The translations under genes and the position numbers were made by a program. A stretch of DNA of 8,797 bases from a bacterium. Lineage in GTDB: Bacteria; Ratteibacteria; UBA8468; B48-G9; JAFGKM01. The notes under the pieces were generated by a model that saw only the letters and a list, made by a program, of their open reading frames with translations, did not search any database and was not told the DNA's origin. Position 1 is the stretch's first letter; every line of letters begins with the position of its first letter. Shown in pieces: positions 8,191 through 8,797 of the stretch. The stretch spans positions 1 to 8,797 of the forward strand of contig DAOOVW010000061.1 of the NCBI GenBank assembly GCA_035370465.1. The letters run 5' to 3'.

Positions 8191-8414
8191 AAGGTTACCT
8201 TTGCTAATTTAATAGAAATATCATCTTCTACTGGTATTGTCTCATTATGACTTTTAAGAGATTCGATATAAAGTTTTATTGCATCCTTTATATTTTCAAG
8301 TGTTTCCTCATATGTCTCCCCTTGCGTGTGACATCCCTGTAAAATAGGGCAAAAAGCATGGTACCCACCTTCTTGCTCTCTTTCTATTATAACAGTATAC
8401 ATATATTCTTCCAT
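8187..8414 (-). CDS. hicB: HicB-family antitoxin (short form)
   Basis: HicB binds HicA and blocks its RNase activity. The 75-residue protein is the partial RNase-H-fold domain: TVIIEREQEGGYHAFCPILQGCHTQGETYEETLENIKDAI, i.e. the beta-hairpin with the GCHTQGET turn and the following helix. It ends soon after residue 70, so the C-terminal helix-turn-helix or ribbon-helix-helix DNA-binding domain of longer HicBs is absent. Self-regulation by DNA binding is therefore uncertain. The first ATG is preferred over Met5 because GGAGGAG lies about 5 nt before it. The gene opens the run of minus-strand genes, next to repeat block 3. Confidence 0.93.
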   Translation of the reverse strand: MEEYMYTVIIEREQEGGYHAFCPILQGCHTQGETYEETLENIKDAIKLYIESLKSHNETIPVEDDISIKLAKVTL

Positions 8415-8444
8415 TTTTCTCCTCCTCTATCACTTACTGATACT

Positions 8445-8456
8445 GCCAAAATTGGC
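8445..8456. promoter_or_regulatory. Short inverted repeat upstream of hicB
   Basis: GCCAA and TTGGC flank a central AA, about 30 bp before the hicB start codon. Its place between the repeat block and the ribosome binding site would suit an operator, but the short HicB lacks an obvious DNA-binding domain and no convincing -35/-10 pair is visible around it. Confidence 0.25.
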
Positions 8457-8468
8457 TAATTAAATTCA

Positions 8469-8554
8469 CTCCCGTTGTGCTATCTGGAAGACGATAACGC
8501 ACCAACTCTGAGAAACAAGGTAAGCAACTTCAGTCGGTTTATAAAAGAGGGGAA
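8469..8554. repeat. Module B element, copy 4 (left end lost, loop reversed)
   Basis: It has CCCGTTGTGCTATCT (also at 53-67), GCACCAACTCTG (8499-8510), a 21-nt loop, AGTCGGTTT (8532-8540) and AAAAGAGGGGA at the right end. The TCCCCCT left end is missing. The loop is purine-rich on this strand, whereas all others are pyrimidine-rich; its reverse complement aligns with them (TTGCT-ACC-TT). It borders the hicBA leader. Confidence 0.75.
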
Positions 8555-8577
8555 CATTAAATCCCCCCTCATCCCTA

Positions 8578-8600
8578 CCTTCTCCCCAGCGGGGAGAAGG
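8578..8600. repeat. Module A hairpin, copy 5
   Basis: A 10-bp perfect stem with loop AGC, followed by module B copy 5. It has the usual CCCCTCATCC left flank. Together with the next three entries it restates the A-B-C-55-bp order of block 2. Confidence 0.85.
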
Positions 8601-8606
8601 ATGAAA

Positions 8607-8702
8607 TCCTCCTCAATCCCCGTTGTACCTATTGAAATACATTACGGCACCAACTCTGCTTTGCTAACCCCCGCTACTTTAGTCGGTTTACTAAAGGGGG
8701 AA
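8607..8702. repeat. Module B element, copy 5 (short form)
   Basis: It starts TCCTCCTCAATCCCCGTTGT and ends CTAAAGGGGGAA. GCACCAACTCTG (8647-8658) and AGTCGGTTT (8681-8689) are 22 nt apart. Its CCTATTGAAATACATTACGG linker is almost that of copy 2 at 406-500. Confidence 0.8.
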
Positions 8703-8710
8703 GTTTTTCT

Positions 8711-8731
8711 CCTTCCCTTATAAAGGGAAGG
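8711..8731. repeat. Module C palindrome, copy 2
   Basis: Identical to 200-220, including the following TCGGGATGGATTT, but leading into the 55-bp repeat instead of unique sequence. It is an unoccupied site with no module D insert. Confidence 0.8.
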
Positions 8732-8742
8732 TCGGGATGGAT

Positions 8743-8797
8743 TTTATTAAACCCCGTAAGCCCAACTTAGCACTTCTGCGTAGGGCTGGTTCGTATG
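8743..8797. repeat. 55-bp exact repeat, copy 2 (meets window edge)
   Basis: Identical to 5575-5629. The match runs to the last base of the window, so the true length of the repeat is unknown. Confidence 0.85.

Noticed and set aside
8475..8723. An 82-residue open frame on the plus strand (SALLTPATLVGLLKGE)
   Set aside because: It consists of module A and B sequence only, with no ribosome binding site and no relation to a known family.

Overview
The window comes from an AT-rich bacterial genome in which all eight convincing genes lie on the minus strand and the gaps between them are packed with GC-rich palindromic repeats. The codon style (A/T-ending codons, many Lys, Ile, Asn), the prepilin-like pair and the repeat-laden spacers suggest an uncultivated, probably anaerobic bacterium. 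Nothing here fixes the phylum: there is no rRNA and only one universal gene, uvrA.

Layout in the direction of transcription (right to left). At 8465-8797 is repeat block 3. A hicB-hicA toxin-antitoxin pair (8414-7966, GTGA overlap) follows, then a small nitroreductase (7904-7407), a secreted metallophosphoesterase (7416-6508, 10-bp overlap with the gene before it) and a polytopic membrane protein of unknown function (6511-5852, ATGA overlap). The last three look like one translationally coupled unit. Repeat block 2 (about 5280-5845) comes next. After it are two prepilin-like genes, PilV/GspI-like (5153-4644) and PilW/GspJ-like (4512-3826), separated by a hairpin element and closed by a terminator-like hairpin. 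Then comes a 459-bp gap with one large palindromic element, full-length uvrA (3366-595), and repeat block 1 (1-500).

The most unusual content is the repeats. Four hairpin modules recur in a fixed order: (A) a perfect stem with CCTTCTCCCC/GGGGAGAAGG arms; (B) a roughly 95-150 nt element bounded by CCCCCT and AAAGGGGGA, with a GTTGT box and a 7-bp stem (ACCAACT/AGTCGGT) around a 21-22 nt loop; (C) a palindrome with CCTTCCCTT/AAGGGAAGG-type arms; (D) a GC-rich module with arms CTCG-NN-CGTAG and CTACG-NN-CGAG that sits inside or beside the other palindromes as if inserted there. Two of the blocks end in the same 55-bp sequence. One B copy has its loop apparently inverted. No transposase or other mobilising protein is encoded in the window, so how the repeats spread is unknown. 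The genes look ordinary for their families; the nested palindromes are the part worth a second look.
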